This document shows, piece after piece, positions 41,662 through 51,508 of a DNA stretch of 64,000 nt. Made by a program: the position numbers and the translations under genes. Origin of the DNA: Hyphomicrobiales bacterium (GTDB taxonomy: Bacteria > Pseudomonadota > Alphaproteobacteria > Rhizobiales > Rhizobiaceae); the NCBI GenBank assembly GCA_900465915.1, contig UBKJ01000029.1, forward strand, positions 127,573 through 191,572, written 5' to 3'. The notes under the pieces were generated by a model. That model was not told the origin of the DNA and made no database searches. It saw only the letters and a program-made list of their open reading frames with translations. Each line of letters opens with the position of its first letter. The stretch's first letter is position 1.

Positions 41662-42887
41662 CACAGCGCCCCCAGTTCCGCATAGAGTTGCAGCGTCCGG
41701 TCGCGATAGGCTTCCGGCGAGAATTCGCGGCCCGCCCAGTCGCGGCCGGTCCGGCCGAGCGCGCGGCGCGCCGCCGGGGTCATGGCGGCCAGCGCCGCGA
41801 TGGCGCGCGCCAGGTCGTCGGCGTCGGCGGAGCGCGCCACCAGGCCCGTCTCGCCCGGCAGGATCATCTCCGGTATGCCGCCGATCTCGGCCCCGATCAC
41901 CGGCACGCCCAGCGCATAGGCCTCCAGGATGCTGATCGGCGCGTTCTCGTACCATTCGGACGGCAGCACCAGCGCCCGCGCCTCGCCGATGAGGCGGTGC
42001 AGCTTGTCGCCCGAGACGTAGCCGGCGAAACGCACCTCGCCGCCCGTCTGCGCGGCGAGCGCCTTCAGCGCCTGCTCCTCCGGGCCGGTCCCGGCGATGA
42101 CCAGCTTCTGGCCGGCCTTGGCCGCGGCGCGGATCAGCGTGGCGATGCCCTTTTCCGGCGACAGCCGCCCGACATAGGCGAAATAATCGCCCTCGTCCTC
42201 GAAAGGCTCGAGCTTCTCGGTGCTGGCGAAATTGGGGATGTGGACGATCTTCTCTTCCGGCCAGCCCCATTCGACCAGCTTGGCCTTGTAGAAGCGGCTC
42301 GGCGCGACGATGCGGTCGAGCGTGTTGCGGTAGAGCCCGAGCGCGCGGTGCACGGCCGTCTCCACCAGCACGAGCCCGCTCAGCAGGCTCGAATCCTTGA
42401 TGCATTTGTGGACCGCGACATTGTAGATGCGCCCGCCCTTGCAGCGCTCGCAGATCTCGTCGTGCGACAGCATCTTATAGGCGGGACAGGCGAGCTTGAG
42501 GTCGTGCGCGGTCATCACGGTCGGGATGCCGGCCTTCTTCAGCACCGGGAAGATCGACGGCGACAGGTGGTGATAGACGTTGTGGGCATGGGCGACGCTC
42601 GGGCTGAAGCGCTCGATCAGCGCCGCGATATGGTCGCGCGCCTCCCAGGAATAGATGATCTTGGCCGCCTGCACCGCCTTGGTCAGCGGCCCGCTGGAGC
42701 GCCCATGCTCGATCTCGGCCACGAAATAGGACGACCAGTGCGAGGGAAAATTGTCCGGGTGCTGCATGGCGAAGGGCGCCGTCTCCCAGCCGATATCGGA
42801 AAACAGCCGCATATGATCGAAAAAGACCGCCTCGGCGCCGCCGCGACGGTAGAAATAGTTGTTGATCGCCAGAAGGCGGTGGTTCAT
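41661..42887 (-). CDS. GT4 family glycosyltransferase
   Basis: A 408-residue GT-B enzyme: MNHRLLAINNYFYRRGGAEA at the N-terminus, AHNVYHHLSPSIFPVLKKAGIP, a Cys-rich insert CPAYKML...ICERCKGG seen in related rhizobial EPS transferases, and the donor site EWYENAPISILEAYALGVPV. It overlaps the deacetylase upstream by ATGA and the next GT4 gene by one base. Confidence 0.88.
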   Translation of the reverse strand: MNHRLLAINNYFYRRGGAEAVFFDHMRLFSDIGWETAPFAMQHPDNFPSHWSSYFVAEIEHGRSSGPLTKAVQAAKIIYSWEARDHIAALIERFSPSVAHAHNVYHHLSPSIFPVLKKAGIPTVMTAHDLKLACPAYKMLSHDEICERCKGGRIYNVAVHKCIKDSSLLSGLVLVETAVHRALGLYRNTLDRIVAPSRFYKAKLVEWGWPEEKIVHIPNFASTEKLEPFEDEGDYFAYVGRLSPEKGIATLIRAAAKAGQKLVIAGTGPEEQALKALAAQTGGEVRFAGYVSGDKLHRLIGEARALVLPSEWYENAPISILEAYALGVPVIGAEIGGIPEMILPGETGLVARSADADDLARAIAALAAMTPAARRALGRTGRDWAGREFSPEAYRDRTLQLYAELGAL

Positions 42888-43678
42888 GCCGCGTCCCCGA
42901 GCGGCTGCATGCGCTCCATCGCCTGGCGGATGGTCAGCACCGCCGCGCCGCTCTCGACGGCGTGCGCCACCAGCCGCTCGAAGGTTTCCGGCGTGCAGCC
43001 ATAGGGCGTCGGCGTGTCGCTGACGTCGTGGGTGTAGAAGATCAGCCAGCCCGGATTTTCGGCGAGGTCGTCGATCCATTTGGTCTGAGCGGCGGCCTCG
43101 GCCTCCGGCTGGCGGATTTCGACCGCGCTAAGAAAGGACAGGTCGATATCGCCGCGATTGATGCGCCCGCCGCCGCCGCGGCAGGTGGCGAAACGGCCGG
43201 CGAAGAGGCGGCGCGTGCGCACCGACGAGGCGCAATAGGGAAAGGCGAAATCGCGCGGCGGCTCCCCGTCCGGGGTGAAGCGGCGCAGGAAGGCGGCGTT
43301 GCGGTCGAGGTCGGCGGCCAGCTCCTCCAGTCCGATCATGGGCACGTGGTGATGCGCGAAGGTGTGGCAGGCGATCTCGTGGCCGGCCGCGCCGAGCCGC
43401 CGGCAGCCGTCTTCCGAGATGAGGCTGCGGTCCTTCTCATGGGTCCCGACCAGGCCGCCGGAAATATAATAGACGCCGCGCGCGCCGTATTTTTCGAGAA
43501 TGCGGGCGCCGTTGCTCTCGGCGCTGTCGGGCGCGTCGTCGAAGGTGAAGGTGACGATGCGCTGGCCTTCCGGCAGGTGAAAGGGGCGGAGCGGGAAATT
43601 GCGGCTGAACAGGCTGTGAAGACGGCTTGCAAGCCGGTCGAGCCGGTTGCGCGCCCCTTGCGTATTCCACATCTCCAT
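42884..43678 (-). CDS. polysaccharide deacetylase family protein
   Basis: A 264-residue NodB-fold protein. Motif 1 VTFTFDDAPDSAE, motif 2 HEIACHTFAHHHV with zinc histidines, motif 3 DFAFPYCASS. There is no signal peptide, so it acts inside the cell or its export is unusual. It is coupled to the two GT4 genes that follow and probably deacetylates an EPS precursor. Confidence 0.87.
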   Translation of the reverse strand: MEMWNTQGARNRLDRLASRLHSLFSRNFPLRPFHLPEGQRIVTFTFDDAPDSAESNGARILEKYGARGVYYISGGLVGTHEKDRSLISEDGCRRLGAAGHEIACHTFAHHHVPMIGLEELAADLDRNAAFLRRFTPDGEPPRDFAFPYCASSVRTRRLFAGRFATCRGGGGRINRGDIDLSFLSAVEIRQPEAEAAAQTKWIDDLAENPGWLIFYTHDVSDTPTPYGCTPETFERLVAHAVESGAAVLTIRQAMERMQPLGDAA

Positions 43679-43792
43679 GGCCCCGTCCCTATACGCCTAA
43701 AATATTCCAAGGCGCCGCCCGCAATCCACGCCACCTTATTCCAGTATCCTTAAACGGCCCTGAACGAGCGCCCCCGCCTTCGGAAAGCCGAT

Positions 43793-45091
43793 CTAGACCA
43801 GCCTGGCCTTCGCCTGCAGGCGCATGCCGAAAACGGCGACCATCATGCAGAACCATGCCGGCGAGCCGTTTTGAAAAAACATGCTCTCCATAGAAGCCGA
43901 ATATATGCCGTAAAGCCAGAGCCGAATGAACAACAGCGTTAACGCCGGGTCATTGTCGCTTTCCTCGGCCATGCGCAGATAGAACAGCGGCAGGATCATC
44001 ATCCACACCAGCATGAGCAGGAGCCCGAATATGCCGGCGTTGATCGTCATGTCGAGGAAGGTGTTGTGCGCGTTGAAGGCCGCCACCGCCCAGCTCACGC
44101 CGGCGCCGCCGGCATGGATGATTTCCGGCGTCCGCCAGAACGAGTCCAGGCCATAGCCGAAGATCGGCTTGGCGGCGATGGCGGCGAAGGCCATTCGCCA
44201 GATGTCGGCCCGGTTGGTGAAGCTGGCGTCGACGCCGAAATCCGTGACGAGACGGCGCAGCGGATCGTAGACGGCGGCGCCGACGGCGATGATGTTGAAG
44301 GCCGCCACGCCGCCGATGGTGACGGGAACGCGCGTCCATTTCCAGCGCCGGAAGGCGAGCGACACCACCATGATGAAGGGCAGCATGGCGGTCGAGGTCT
44401 TGCCGCCCGTATGCAGGAGGAAGAAGACGCACAGCCCCAGCAGCAGAGCGGAGGATTTCCGGTAGCCCTGGCTCCAGCCATAGAGGCAGAAAAAGCTCAG
44501 CACCACCAGGCAGGCGGCGGCGGCGTTCTTGTGCGAATAATGGCCGCGCCACGCGCCCGCCAGCATCGGCTCCGCCGTGTCGGTGGCCTGGTGGATGCCG
44601 CGAAGCGGCAGGAAGACGACGCCGAAATAAGCGAAGCCGAGCGTGACCGCCGTGCCGATCAGCAGCAGCAGCGCCATCTGCCGCCGCGATCGCGGCAAGA
44701 GCAGGAACATGCTGGCGTTGAAGACCGTCAGCACCGACAGCGCCACCTTCCGGCCGGCGATGAAGGGATGCGTGGACAGGAAGGCGGTGAAGAACAGCCA
44801 TGCGATGATCAGCGTCAGCAGCACGCGCGGCTGCAGCACCATGGAGCGCATCGGGCTGGTGAGCGCGCAGACGATGACGCCCGCGGTCAGGAGCAGCGTC
44901 ACGATCTGGTTGACGAGGTTCGACTGGGTGGCCGTGGCGGTGACGCCGATCGAATCCCCGCCGGAATAGGGGTCCGTCCCGACCCAGAAGAAAAGGACCA
45001 GCAGCAGGAACATCGCCGCGCCGAAGGCCGTCGACGCCTTCTCCGGCGCGGCCGCCGCGCCGCGCCCGTCTTCCAGAACGAGGTTAGACAC
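43793..45091 (-). CDS. O-antigen ligase/Wzy-type polymerase
   Basis: A 432-residue membrane protein with about 10-12 helices and the large periplasmic loop of the Wzy_C/ligase family (LRGIHQATDTAEPMLAGAWRGHYSHKN, then GYGLDSFWRTPEI and FNAHNTFLDMTINAG). The HN and RGH/HKN residues match the ExoQ-like polymerases. It probably polymerises repeat units. It overlaps the chain-length gene upstream by 8 bases. Confidence 0.87.
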   Translation of the reverse strand: MSNLVLEDGRGAAAAPEKASTAFGAAMFLLLVLFFWVGTDPYSGGDSIGVTATATQSNLVNQIVTLLLTAGVIVCALTSPMRSMVLQPRVLLTLIIAWLFFTAFLSTHPFIAGRKVALSVLTVFNASMFLLLPRSRRQMALLLLIGTAVTLGFAYFGVVFLPLRGIHQATDTAEPMLAGAWRGHYSHKNAAAACLVVLSFFCLYGWSQGYRKSSALLLGLCVFFLLHTGGKTSTAMLPFIMVVSLAFRRWKWTRVPVTIGGVAAFNIIAVGAAVYDPLRRLVTDFGVDASFTNRADIWRMAFAAIAAKPIFGYGLDSFWRTPEIIHAGGAGVSWAVAAFNAHNTFLDMTINAGIFGLLLMLVWMMILPLFYLRMAEESDNDPALTLLFIRLWLYGIYSASMESMFFQNGSPAWFCMMVAVFGMRLQAKARLV

Positions 45092-46643
45092 TGGCCGCGC
45101 GGTTTCTCCGCCATGCGCCGAGATAGCCGGTGGTCAGCGCCAGGCAGAGGCCCAGGCAGAGGCCGGCGATGCAGCCCGCCGCCGCCAGCAGCGCCGTGCG
45201 CGGCGGCCAGCTGCGGCCGAGCGGCGGGATGGCGGTGGAGATGACGCGGATATTGGTGGCGTCGAGCCGCTGGCGCTGGCTGGTCTCGGAACTGCGGGTC
45301 AGGAAGGTGTTGTAGATCGCCACCTTGGCGGTCATGTCGCGCTGGAGGTCGGAAAGCTGCACCTGCGCGTCGTTGTCGAGCGAGACGGCGGAGCGCGCCG
45401 TGGCGGCCTGCGCCTCGAGCGCGTCGACGACGGCGTTGACCTGGTCGAGGTCGACCTTGGCGGCGCGCAGGATGCGGGCGCGCTCCTGCGCTATCTGCTG
45501 CTGCAGCCCGTCAAGCTGGCGCTGGGTGTTCATAAGCATGGGATAGCGCGGGCCGTAGGTCATGGCCAGCGCGTCGTAGCGCTGCTTCAGCGTGGCGTAT
45601 TGGCCGCGCAGATTGGTCATGGTCGGCGATTGCAGCGTGCTGGCCGGGCCGGTGGGATCGCTCGAATCCCGTGTCAATTCCTGGTAGCGGGTGCGCGCGT
45701 CGGCCTGGCGCGCCCTGGCGTCGATCAGCTTGGTGTTGATCTGCGCCATGGACTGGGCGCTGACCAGCTCGCCGCCGGAGGTCTGCAGGCCGTGGGCGCG
45801 GCGGAAGGCGGCCACCTTCTCCTCGGCGTCGGTGGCGTCCTTTTTCAATGAGGCGAGGCGCTCGGACAGAGCGGTCGCGGCGCGGCCGGCGCCGTCGGCG
45901 TCGGCCTTGGCCACCTCCTCCTGGAAGGCCTTGGTCAGGGTGTCGGCCACCTTGACGGATTTCTGCGGGTCGTCGGTCCAGACGCCGATGGTCACGAGAT
46001 AGGAGCGCTCGGGCCGGGACACGGTGATGCGCTGCGACAGCGCCCGCACCGCCGACAGCGTGGCGTCGCCGGGCGCGGCGGGCTTGGCGTGGCTCAGGAG
46101 GCCGCGAATGCTGAAGCCGCCGGGCTTGGGCGCGAATTCGGCGTCCTTGTCCAGCGACAGGTCGGTCGCCACCCGGCGCAGCACGTTGCCGGAAGTCAGC
46201 ATGCGCATCTTGGTCTCGATGTCGAGGATCTGGCTGTCGGCCTGCTGGCTCTGGGCGTAGACGTCGTTGGGCAGGAGCTGCAGGCCCGACGGCGGCACCA
46301 GCATGTCGGTATAGGCGGTGTAACGCGGCGCGGCCATGGTGCCGTAGGCGGCGCCGGCCAGGAAGCCGAGAAGCGCCAGACCGGCCGCCCAGCCCCAGCG
46401 CGCACGCAGCCAGCCCAGCGCCTGGAACAGATCGACCTCCGGCAGCATCAGCCCCGGCCGCGCCGGCGCGGGCGTGGGCGTGGGCGCCGCATACACGGGT
46501 TCGGGGGCGAGGCTGGCGGGCTTGAGAACGGGCTTTTCGGCGACTTCGCGCGCGATGCGGGCGCGCGCTTCCGGGCCGGGAACGCCGTCCGCGGCTTCGG
46601 CCGGACCACGGGCCTTCGAAGCGAGATCGCGCAAAGTGTACAT
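45084..46643 (-). CDS. GumC/Wzz-type chain-length determinant without kinase domain
   Basis: A 519-residue inner-membrane co-polymerase. Two helices (LRARWGWAAGLALLGFLAGAAY near 100 and ALLAAAGCIAGLCLGLCLAL near the end) flank a long periplasmic coiled-coil region. The tail after the second helix is only about 15 residues, so the BY-kinase domain found in ExoP is missing. I use ATG 46643 (MYTLRDLASKARG); ATG 46682 is possible, and neither has a strong ribosome site. First gene of the leftward run, overlapping the polymerase gene. Confidence 0.83.
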   Translation of the reverse strand: MYTLRDLASKARGPAEAADGVPGPEARARIAREVAEKPVLKPASLAPEPVYAAPTPTPAPARPGLMLPEVDLFQALGWLRARWGWAAGLALLGFLAGAAYGTMAAPRYTAYTDMLVPPSGLQLLPNDVYAQSQQADSQILDIETKMRMLTSGNVLRRVATDLSLDKDAEFAPKPGGFSIRGLLSHAKPAAPGDATLSAVRALSQRITVSRPERSYLVTIGVWTDDPQKSVKVADTLTKAFQEEVAKADADGAGRAATALSERLASLKKDATDAEEKVAAFRRAHGLQTSGGELVSAQSMAQINTKLIDARARQADARTRYQELTRDSSDPTGPASTLQSPTMTNLRGQYATLKQRYDALAMTYGPRYPMLMNTQRQLDGLQQQIAQERARILRAAKVDLDQVNAVVDALEAQAATARSAVSLDNDAQVQLSDLQRDMTAKVAIYNTFLTRSSETSQRQRLDATNIRVISTAIPPLGRSWPPRTALLAAAGCIAGLCLGLCLALTTGYLGAWRRNRAASV

Positions 46644-46906
46644 CGGCAGTTCCCGTTCCCGGCTCCGCGGCCGGCCTGTCATAGGTTCCAGTGATCGTCC
46701 GCCAGTGATAGCCGGTAAGATTAAAAAAAAGGGTTAATGCGTAATAACCGGCGCGATCGTCGTCCCAGAATATGGCGAAGACGCGATAAATGCACTTAAA
46801 TCATCATGAAAACACCTTTTGGAAAGCCTTTTCTGGTTTGGCTTTGCAGCAAGGCGTTTTCGACGCTAAAGAAGCCCCTCGAACGTCACTCGCACAAGCG
46901 CGCCGC
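46644..46906. other. divergent gap between chain-length and flippase genes
   Basis: 263 bp, with an AT-rich core at about 46720-46750. It must carry promoters for both directions of the exopolysaccharide locus; I see no clear consensus pair. The flippase start may lie further left (46790). Confidence 0.5.
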
Positions 46907-48187
46907 ATGGAACTTTTCAAACGTTACCGGCCCACGATCCTGTCCTACGTCGCGTCGAGCGGGAGCCTGTTCGCGGCCAACGTGGCGCAGCTTTTCACCT
47001 TCGCCATCCTGGCGCGCGCGCTGGGGCCGCATGAATTCGGCCTGTTCGTCTCCATCATGGCCATCACCGCCGTCGCCACCTATGTCTGCGGCCTGGGCGG
47101 CGCGGAGTGCCTGGTGCGGCGCGTGGCGCAGGAGCCCTCCATCTATCCGGCCATGCTGGGCCACAACCTCATCCTCATCGCCGTCACCGGCGTGCTGCTC
47201 GTGGCCGGCGGCATGTTCATCCTGCCGCTCTGGCTCAACGCCTCGCCGGAATTCTTCAGCAATCCGGTCGGGCTGTTCCTGCTTCTCACCACCAATGTGG
47301 TGCTGGTGCGGCTGATCCTTCTGGTCGAGCAGATCTACATCGCCCATACCGACTACGTCTCGGCCAACCTGTCGGTGGTGGGCTTCGCGCTGGCCCGCAC
47401 CATCGCCGCGGCGGCGGCGTGCCTGATCTTCAAGGTCTCCACCGTCATCGGCTGGGCCTATTGGCAATTCGCCTGCCACGTGCTGGTGGCCATCGGCTAC
47501 GGGCTTTTGCTGCGCAAGCTCGGCATGCCGCAATACCGCATCGTGCGCGACGAATTGTGGCTGGGGGTGATGTTCGCCTCGCAATTCATCTTCCGCGCCG
47601 TGCGCCAGAACGCCGACCTCTTCATCCTCGGCGCGCTGATGTCGCCGGCGATCGTCGGCAGCTACGGCGTCACCCGCCGCATCGTCGACAGCAGCATGCT
47701 GACCATCGACGCCATGAACCGCCTCGTCTATCCCTATCTCGCCAAGGCCAGCACCGACGGCATCCACAACGCCCTGCCCATCACCATGCGGCTTCTCGGC
47801 GCGGCGCTGCTGATCGGCGTCTTCACCGCGCTGGCGGTCTTTATCGCCGCGCCCTACCTGCCCCTTCTGTTCGGACGCGAATACGACACGCTGGTCTCCT
47901 TCTGCCGGACGCTGTGCTGGATCACCGTCTTTGTGGCGCTGTGGTCGATCGCGGTCGACCTTCTGGGCGCCGCCAGCCAGCACCGCTACCGCACGGCGGT
48001 GCTGAACACCGGCAACCTGCTCGGCGCGCCGCTTCTGGCCCTCGCCACCTGGTACGCGCCGATCACCGGCACCTTCACCGCCATTTACTTTATCGAAATC
48101 AGCATCGTCGTAGCCTCCTGGGGATGCATCGTCCACCTTGTCCGGCGCAGCCGGGAGGCGGCGGAGATGCGGGAGAGGCTGGCGTAG
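46907..48187 (+). CDS. Wzx-type oligosaccharide flippase
   Basis: A 426-residue polytopic membrane protein of the polysaccharide-transport/MOP family with about 12 helices (ILSYVASSGSLFAANVAQLF, FAILARALGPHEFGLFVSIM). It would flip lipid-linked repeat units to the periplasm for the Wzy polymerase. ATG 46907 fits the family start (MELFKRYRPTILSYVASSGS); ATG 46790 gives 39 extra residues. A GNAT gene follows in the same direction. Confidence 0.85.
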   Translation: MELFKRYRPTILSYVASSGSLFAANVAQLFTFAILARALGPHEFGLFVSIMAITAVATYVCGLGGAECLVRRVAQEPSIYPAMLGHNLILIAVTGVLLVAGGMFILPLWLNASPEFFSNPVGLFLLLTTNVVLVRLILLVEQIYIAHTDYVSANLSVVGFALARTIAAAAACLIFKVSTVIGWAYWQFACHVLVAIGYGLLLRKLGMPQYRIVRDELWLGVMFASQFIFRAVRQNADLFILGALMSPAIVGSYGVTRRIVDSSMLTIDAMNRLVYPYLAKASTDGIHNALPITMRLLGAALLIGVFTALAVFIAAPYLPLLFGREYDTLVSFCRTLCWITVFVALWSIAVDLLGAASQHRYRTAVLNTGNLLGAPLLALATWYAPITGTFTAIYFIEISIVVASWGCIVHLVRRSREAAEMRERLA

Positions 48188-48215
48188 GACGGACGCCGGC
48201 CGAAAGGGGGGAGAG

Positions 48216-49337
48216 ATGGACATGGGGGGATCGTCCCCGGCCGGCGGCGCCGCGCGCTGCGTCCGGCCCATGCGGCCGGCCGACATTCCGGCGGTGCGCA
48301 GCCTGTTCCGCACGGTGTTCCGGCCCAACGCCGCGATCTGCGCGGCGGAGTTCGACCGCTTCTTCCACGCCGTCTTCTTTGAAAACCCGCATTACGACCC
48401 GGCCTTCGGCAGCATCGTGCATGAAGACAAGGCGGGCGAGATCGACAGCGCCATCTCCATCCTGCCCATTCCCTACCGGGTGGCCGGCGAGCGGGTGATG
48501 GGGCGCATGCTGTGCGCCTTCATGGCGCGGCCGGGCTTCTCGCCGCGCGGCGCGGCGGAGCTGACCCTGTCGCTGCGCCCGCGCGGCCGGAATTTCTGCT
48601 TCTCCGACAGCGCCGCGCCGGTCAGCGCGCGGCATTTCGAGGCGACCGGCGGGCTGACGCTTCCCACGCACGGGCTGGGCTGGACGCGGGTGTTCCACGC
48701 GGCGAGCTACGTCGCCCATCATGTGGCGAGCCGCAAGCCGGCGCTGCGCAGTCTCGGCCTGCCCGGCGTGGCGCGGATGCTGGACCCGCTGTTTCCGCTG
48801 CCGGCGCTGCGCCGCAGCGCCAACGGCGGGACGCAAGCCCGCGCGCTGGAGGAAGACGAGGCCATCGCGCTGGTGCGCGACCTGTTCGCCCATTACGAGG
48901 CCTATCCCGACTGGGGCCACGAGGACCTGCGCTGGCTGATCCGGCTGGCGGGGGAGAACCGCCCGCTCGGCCGGCTGTCGCTTTACGCCGTTGACGGGGC
49001 CGGCGGCGAGCCGGCGGGCTTCTTCAGCTATTACGGCGTCGAGGGCGGCCAGGCCGTGGTGCTGAGCCTGCTGTCGCTGCCCGGCCGGGAGGCCGAGACC
49101 GTCGAGGCGATGCTGCATCACCTCAAGGACTGCGGCCATATCGCGGCGCGCGGCCGCGCCGATCCGCGCTTCCTCGGCGCGCTGTCGCAGCATCCGGTGA
49201 TGTTCTTCCGGCTGGCGGCGAATGTCTGCGTGGCGACGCGACACCAGCCGCTGATCGCGGCCATCGACCGCAACGCGCTGTTCATCGGCGGGCTGGCGGG
49301 CGAGAGCTGGAGCCGGCTGGTCACCGACTTCTACTGA
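48216..49337 (+). CDS. GNAT-fold N-acetyltransferase-like protein
   Basis: A 373-residue protein. The N-terminus resembles GNAT domains (VRPMRPADIPAVRSLFRTVF), followed by a diverged second half with YYGVEGGQAVVLSLLSLPGR. It has no membrane segment. GGGGGGAGAG precedes ATG 48216. It lies 28 bp after the flippase gene and overlaps the convergent glycosidase-like gene by 7 bases, so an acyl-decorating role in exopolysaccharide is inferred. The substrate is unknown. Confidence 0.72.
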   Translation: MDMGGSSPAGGAARCVRPMRPADIPAVRSLFRTVFRPNAAICAAEFDRFFHAVFFENPHYDPAFGSIVHEDKAGEIDSAISILPIPYRVAGERVMGRMLCAFMARPGFSPRGAAELTLSLRPRGRNFCFSDSAAPVSARHFEATGGLTLPTHGLGWTRVFHAASYVAHHVASRKPALRSLGLPGVARMLDPLFPLPALRRSANGGTQARALEEDEAIALVRDLFAHYEAYPDWGHEDLRWLIRLAGENRPLGRLSLYAVDGAGGEPAGFFSYYGVEGGQAVVLSLLSLPGREAETVEAMLHHLKDCGHIAARGRADPRFLGALSQHPVMFFRLAANVCVATRHQPLIAAIDRNALFIGGLAGESWSRLVTDFY

Positions 49338-51508
49338 AAATCCCGCTCCAGGAGGAAATAGGTGGTGGGCCCGTCCGGCCCGGCGCCGTTGTCGAGCCGG
49401 AACGAGGCCGGCCCCGTCCCCGACGCCACCGCCGCATGCAGCTTTCCGTCGAGCCCGACCGGCGACAGCCGCCAGGACGCGGCCTTGTGGGCGAAGGCCA
49501 CGTCGAGCCGGCCGCGCAGCAGCAGCACCGGCAGGCGGCCCCAATCCTCGATCACCTTTTCCTCCGGGTCGCGGAACCGCATGCCGCTGTTGCGCGCGTC
49601 GGTGGCGAAGATAATGAGGACGCGGCGGCTGGAGGCGAGGTCATGCCCGTCGAGCGACGACGCCGCGAACAGGCCGCGCCCGTCGGCGTTGGCGAGCGTC
49701 ACCTCGCCGAGCGGCGCGGGGCCGGACAGGGCGTCGAAGGCCAGGGCCTCGGTCAGCGGCGTGACCGCGCGCAGGCTCTTGCGGGCGCGGTCGAGGAGAA
49801 GCTCGCCGGTCGCGCTTTCATAGACGCCGCGCAGCGGATCGGTGCGGTTGGCCGCCGGCAGCAGCCCCTCGCCGCGCCATTGCGTCAGCACCGTCTGCGC
49901 CGACACGTCGCGATAGGTGATCGCGGGGCCGCGCCGCAATCCGTCCGGCCAGGCCAGCCCGTCGGCGAAAAGCCCGATCCCGCCGGTCAGCGCCAGCGCC
50001 TTGAGCCGCTTGGGCTCGCGCGCCTCCGGCTCGTCGCCGAGGCTGGTCTCGCCGTTCATCATCAAGGGCGTGGCGAAGGGGGCGGCGGCGACGTCGCCGC
50101 GCCGGAACAAGAGCGAGGTCAGCTTCTCGCCGGCCCGCGCCACCGGATCGACGGCGATGGTGTAGGGCACGATGCGCTGGCGGGACGGCGACGCCTCGTC
50201 GAAGGCCAGCGTCAGCGGCCCGTTGCCGTGGCGGCACAGCGCGTCCCAGCCCTGCAAGGCGGCGTAGGCAGGCGCGACCAGTCCGGCCTCGTAGCGGTAA
50301 TGGCTCCAGAACAGATGGTCGTATTCGGTGACGACGAAGGGCCGCCCCAGCCAGCGCCCGGCGGCGATCTCGGTGACGTAGTCGGCGGCGTCGGCGATGG
50401 AGCTTCTCTGCTTCATCGTCGTCCCCGACTCCATCGAGCCGATCCAGTCGTAATAGGCGTTGGCCGTCACCGCCCCCTGCGGCTGGCGCGACAAGGCGGT
50501 CTGGATGGTGAAGCCGACATTATAGGGCGCGACCAGGCCGCGATAGCCGAGCCCGCGCAGCGCGCCCTCCAGCCGCGCCGCCAGCGCTCGCTCCATCTCG
50601 ACCATGAAGGCCTGGAAATCGTGCATCCGCCCGCCGCCGATGCGGCGATTGCGCGGCAGGGCGACCGTCCCCTCTTCCAGATTTTCGCCGGCGGCGAGCC
50701 CGCCCCAGCTTCGCGCCAGCGTCGCCGTGTCCTTGTAACGCTTGCGCAGGAAGGCGTTGAAGGCCGGCCGGTAGCCCGACCAATAGGGCTCGCCATTGTC
50801 GGGCCCATGCGTCCAGCTCGTGAACTCTATGCCGTTCTCGTTGTAGGGCACGACCAGCGCCAGCGCCGGGTCTTTCAGCGGCGCGAGGCCGGTATAGGGA
50901 TTGACGGTCGCATAGACCAGTTTCTGGAAGCGCAGCCAATGCTGGAAGGCGTCCTCGTCGACATAGATGCGGCGCTTGAGGTCGCCCTCGACGCTCCAGC
51001 GGTCGATGTCGCGCCCGCCCAGCGCGCCGCTTTCCGAGGTCAGGCCGTCGACGATCCAGTAGATGCCGGCGCGCTTCAGCGCCGCCATGAAATAGCGGAT
51101 ATTGTCGAGCTCGCGCGGGTCGAGGTCGAAATCCCGCTCGCGCCCTTGCATCATGTCGGCGTCGATGAAATGAAACCGCGCCAGATTGTAGCCGTTGAGC
51201 TTCAGCTGCCGCACGTAGCGGTCGATGAAGGCGTGGTCGACGGGCCGCTTCGAGGGAGGCCCCCAGGCGACCGCGGCGCAGAAAAAGCGCTGCGGCCGGT
51301 CGGGCGTCCGCGCGAAGGCGAGATGGCCGCCGGCGCCGGCCACGATCCGGCCGTCCTCGCCGATGGGCGCATTGGGCAGGATGGCGGAGAAATCGAGCGG
51401 CGAGCCGGGCGCGATCTCCAGGTTCATCTCGCGGACCGGCATCCATTCCGCGCCGGCGGCGGGGGCCGCGAGGCCGAGGACAAGGAGGGCCGCGAGCGCC
51501 TTTTTCAT
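49331..51508 (-). CDS. exported glycosidase-like protein, intact paralog
   Basis: A 725-residue protein with a signal peptide (MKKALAALLVLGLAAPAAGA). Residues about 30-420 look like a TIM-barrel glycosidase: Glu224 in VVPYNENG (acid/base position of clan GH-A) and Glu395 in VVTEYDHLFW (nucleophile position). Residues 430-725 are beta-rich and end GPTTYFLLERDF. The family is not one I can name. An amber-interrupted relative lies at 33662-35758. The gene is coupled (ATGA) to GT2 upstream, so it may trim or process the polymer made here. Confidence 0.8.
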   Translation of the reverse strand: MKKALAALLVLGLAAPAAGAEWMPVREMNLEIAPGSPLDFSAILPNAPIGEDGRIVAGAGGHLAFARTPDRPQRFFCAAVAWGPPSKRPVDHAFIDRYVRQLKLNGYNLARFHFIDADMMQGRERDFDLDPRELDNIRYFMAALKRAGIYWIVDGLTSESGALGGRDIDRWSVEGDLKRRIYVDEDAFQHWLRFQKLVYATVNPYTGLAPLKDPALALVVPYNENGIEFTSWTHGPDNGEPYWSGYRPAFNAFLRKRYKDTATLARSWGGLAAGENLEEGTVALPRNRRIGGGRMHDFQAFMVEMERALAARLEGALRGLGYRGLVAPYNVGFTIQTALSRQPQGAVTANAYYDWIGSMESGTTMKQRSSIADAADYVTEIAAGRWLGRPFVVTEYDHLFWSHYRYEAGLVAPAYAALQGWDALCRHGNGPLTLAFDEASPSRQRIVPYTIAVDPVARAGEKLTSLLFRRGDVAAAPFATPLMMNGETSLGDEPEAREPKRLKALALTGGIGLFADGLAWPDGLRRGPAITYRDVSAQTVLTQWRGEGLLPAANRTDPLRGVYESATGELLLDRARKSLRAVTPLTEALAFDALSGPAPLGEVTLANADGRGLFAASSLDGHDLASSRRVLIIFATDARNSGMRFRDPEEKVIEDWGRLPVLLLRGRLDVAFAHKAASWRLSPVGLDGKLHAAVASGTGPASFRLDNGAGPDGPTTYFLLERDFQ

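Noticed and set aside
40528..42405. Fused double glycosyltransferase in one frame
   Set aside because: The upstream part is an off-frame shadow; the two GT4 genes use separate overlapping frames.
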